From Nematostella vectensis (lineage: Eukaryota; Cnidaria; Anthozoa; Actiniaria; Edwardsiidae), in the NCBI RefSeq assembly GCF_932526225.1, contig NC_064042.1, positions 9,272,540 through 9,336,539 of the forward strand: a DNA stretch of 64,000 nt, given 5' to 3'. Shown here piece after piece: positions 62,301 to 64,000 of this stretch. Position numbers and translations under genes: made by a program. The notes under the pieces are model-generated. The model made no database searches and was not told the origin of the DNA. It saw only the letters and a program-made list of their open reading frames with translations. The number at the start of each line of letters is the position of its first letter. Position 1 is the first letter of the stretch.

Positions 62301-63842
62301 CCAGGCCTCTCCAGGGTAACTAGAAAAATACCAGCCTCACTCGCGTGTAGATGCTCTCCATCCAAGGCAAGCGAGTGCGTCACGTCGGAGGGTTTGCCGT
62401 CAGCAGAGCAGGTCAACATGACAATGTCGCCAACGCATCCGAGGGTGGAATTGGACACAAGGGTCGTGTTTTCTGGTTTGTCTGTAGAGTAAAGAGGATT
62501 TGACTTTAAAAAGGCAAATATATTTAAGCTTCTTTCTCACTTCCATTGAAGCTTATTTTCATAAGCAAAAAAGGACAGAAACGAAAGACTTCTTCTTTGC
62601 TTGACGTCGATATACTCACAAATGACATCTAGTGAGGCCGTTTTTATCGTCGTCCCACATGTACTAGTGACGTTACAGGTATAGTTGCCACTGTCATCCC
62701 TCCCGACAGATGATAACGTAAGAGAGCTCCCATCGCCCTTGAAGACGCCATCCTTCTTCCAGAAGTTCTTGAGGCTCTGGAATCCAATCGCTAAACACGT
62801 AAACACAACCACTGACCCCTCATTTACTGTAGCTCTTAAATGTGTTATAGAAATTGTCGGTAATTTTTCTGTCACGTTCACGCTCACAGATCTGTTTTCT
62901 CCAACTCCAGCGTCATTGATAGGAACACAGGTGAGGAGATGTCTTTCTACTGCATCTAATATGATATTGTGAAACACTCCGTCGTTGTTTTTTCTGATCA
63001 GTAGATTGTCCATGTAGAGGTGGTAGGTAATCAGTTGTGGTTCACCAACCGCTGAACAGGTCAAGGAAATCGCAGCTCCGCATTGACGAACGTTGTAGCT
63101 TTCCACTCCCGTGATGTTTGTGTGCACTGGCTTATCTGAAAGCAAAAGAGGGAAATAGTAGAAGAGACAACGAGATAACACGCGGGACTTGTACTGAAGA
63201 GTACTGAAAAATGACCGAAAGTGTGCGTGTGTTGTCTTCAACAACTCGACACCACCCCCTCCCCTCCCCCCAAAAAAGAAAAACGCCCTCATCCCTCTCC
63301 ACTCCCCTATGGATAACGTAATTTATTGTAAACTGCCTCCATTATTCTTCTCTTTCCTCGAGATGTCTTAAGGATGAAGCAAATGATTATCCTATTGGAA
63401 GAGTAAGAGGAAATGGAGGATAATTGGATGGACGATAAAGCAAATCATCCATAACCCCGCATCATCATTATTTTTTAATATATACCAGTATACTTATATT
63501 TTGTGTTTTAACTACTTGCACATTTGTCTTTCTACCTGTGCAACAAATCATCCGTCTAATATTCAAAGAGTATCAAACCACACCCCAACTTACATGGCAC
63601 GGTAAGACAGACGGTACCACTTGCTCCACTCCCGATGTTATTAGTGGCGGTACACACGTAGCACCCCCCGTCCGATATCTTGACATCGCTGAAGGTAAGA
63701 GTCTCCCCAGTCCCCAGAACATCCTCTTTTCCGCTCCTGGTCCAGGTCACGTTAGGTGTTGGGTTCCCTGTGGCGCTGCACATGAGTACTGCGGTGTTTG
63801 TCTTGTTGACCGTTATGTTTGCATGAGTGACACTAGGGGGAA
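53349..63842 (-). CDS. Receptor copy E: full-length Ig/X/SEA/FN3 receptor (5' end outside window)
   Basis: Exons in transcript order: 63594-63842 Ig2; 62620-63135 Ig3+Ig4; 62224-62481 Ig5; 61396-61656 Ig6; 60565-60813 X; 56216-56325, 56094-56143 and 55840-55982 SEA; 55472-55756 FN3; 54734-54847 transmembrane; 54149-54170 micro-exon; 54021-54126; 53349-53957 tail. They join without a stop (2972 nt, phase 1 in). By comparison with B, the V-like and signal exons should lie about 1.0 and 1.7 kb beyond the right edge. SEA keeps FRSGSVVV. The tail keeps SYENI, VYQSL, QYASL, SEYQEL and SCYEQI, so both ITAM-like pairs are complete. A deletion of about 17 nt at the end changes the C-terminus to TTINYN and puts the AATAAA signal just before the stop. 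Together with B it is the best candidate for the complete functional form. Confidence 0.87.
54258..54500. mobile_element. Foldback MITE-like element, copy E
   Basis: Orthologue of 10119-10354. Confidence 0.7.
55216..55485 (-). repeat. Duplicated splice-donor array, copy E
   Basis: Same roughly 40-bp units downstream of the FN3 donor (55471). Confidence 0.75.
55840..56325 (-). other. SEA domain exons of copy E
   Basis: Exons 56216-56325, 56094-56143 and 55840-55982, with the same lengths and phases as B. GSVVV is unchanged; a few substitutions lie in the following helix (ALFKQQ for AFFKQQ, IQPLQ for IQSLQ). Confidence 0.85.
56413..60135. repeat. 63-bp minisatellite, about 59 units, in copy E intron
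   Basis: Same unit and flanks as the array in copy B; TAAAGG spacing from 56425 to 60079 gives 59 units. A marker pair (TACTATATTTTTCCC followed by a GCGCCCTACC unit) recurs exactly 693 bp apart at about 58458 and 59151, showing an 11-unit higher-order duplication. Plus-strand frames of 391 and 1150 codons across it are artefacts of the period. Confidence 0.97.
60141..60564. other. Copy E intron between 63-bp array and domain X
   Basis: Close match to 22991-23420 in copy B. No exon seen. Confidence 0.5.
61740..62188. mobile_element. MITE in Ig5/Ig6 intron, copy E
   Basis: Orthologue of 11944-12395; it shares private changes with copy D (GATATAATAAACG, CCCCTGGCG), so D and E are closest here. 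Confidence 0.75.
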
Positions 63843-64000
63843 CTGCAATCAATAAGGATTATTCTATCGATGCAATAAATCTAATAATGTTGCATTGGAA
63901 TTAACGCCGTATTGTCACCAGTTTACTTCCGGAGTGCCGATAAAAACATCAAAAGAATCTGTAAGAATCCGCGCTATTTAACAGGCCATCCGTTCTAAAT

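Overview
The window looks like nuclear DNA from an anthozoan cnidarian. The genes are intron-rich, a mitochondrial ETF-beta gene is present, there are many small poly-G/poly-C-rich non-autonomous repeats, and a family of immunoglobulin receptors dominates. A sea anemone such as Nematostella is my best guess, but the species is not proven by anything I can see. No CRISPR, tRNA or rRNA was recognised.

Left part (1-9.2 kb): the 5' end of a small lysine-rich coiled-coil gene (CCDC153/DRC12-like, minus strand) lies head to head with a complete eight-exon electron transfer flavoprotein beta subunit gene (plus strand, 255 aa). A 1.77-kb array of about 65 copies of a 27-bp unit follows, then a single-exon class A GPCR on the minus strand, then repeat-rich DNA.

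Main part (9.2-64 kb): five tandem, same-orientation (minus) copies, A to E, of one receptor gene. The ancestral layout, read 5' to 3' on the minus strand, is: signal peptide, a cysteine-less V-like domain, Ig2, an exon carrying Ig3+Ig4, Ig5, Ig6, a cysteine-containing domain X, a SEA domain with a GSVVV cleavage-type motif, FN3, one transmembrane helix, a 22-nt micro-exon, and a long tyrosine-rich tail with two ITAM-spaced tyrosine pairs (the distal pair also fits the ITIM consensus). Every extracellular domain boundary from signal peptide to transmembrane segment is in phase 1, so domains can be gained, lost or skipped without a frameshift; SEA is split internally in phases 0 and 2. Hand-assembled exons give whole codon counts: A 845 aa, B 1304 aa, E 990 aa inside the window, with its first two exons beyond the right edge.

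The copies differ in architecture. A lost X, SEA and half of FN3. B has the full set plus an in-frame duplication of Ig5-Ig6. C shares A's deletion and is a pseudogene. D is a pseudogene with a stop in Ig6 and a frameshift in SEA. E appears full length. The introns carry several MITE-like elements, 63-bp minisatellites (1 unit in D, about 54 in B, about 59 in E), and a short array that duplicates a splice donor. Spacers between copies carry 116-bp tandem repeats inside poly-G/poly-C-ended elements, and a second, older signal-peptide exon.

The system proposed here is a recently expanded cluster of Ig/SEA/FN3 receptors with immunoreceptor-type tails. It resembles in general plan the Ig-superfamily allorecognition receptors of hydrozoan cnidarians. 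That function is inference; the exon structures, motifs and lesions are read directly from the sequence.
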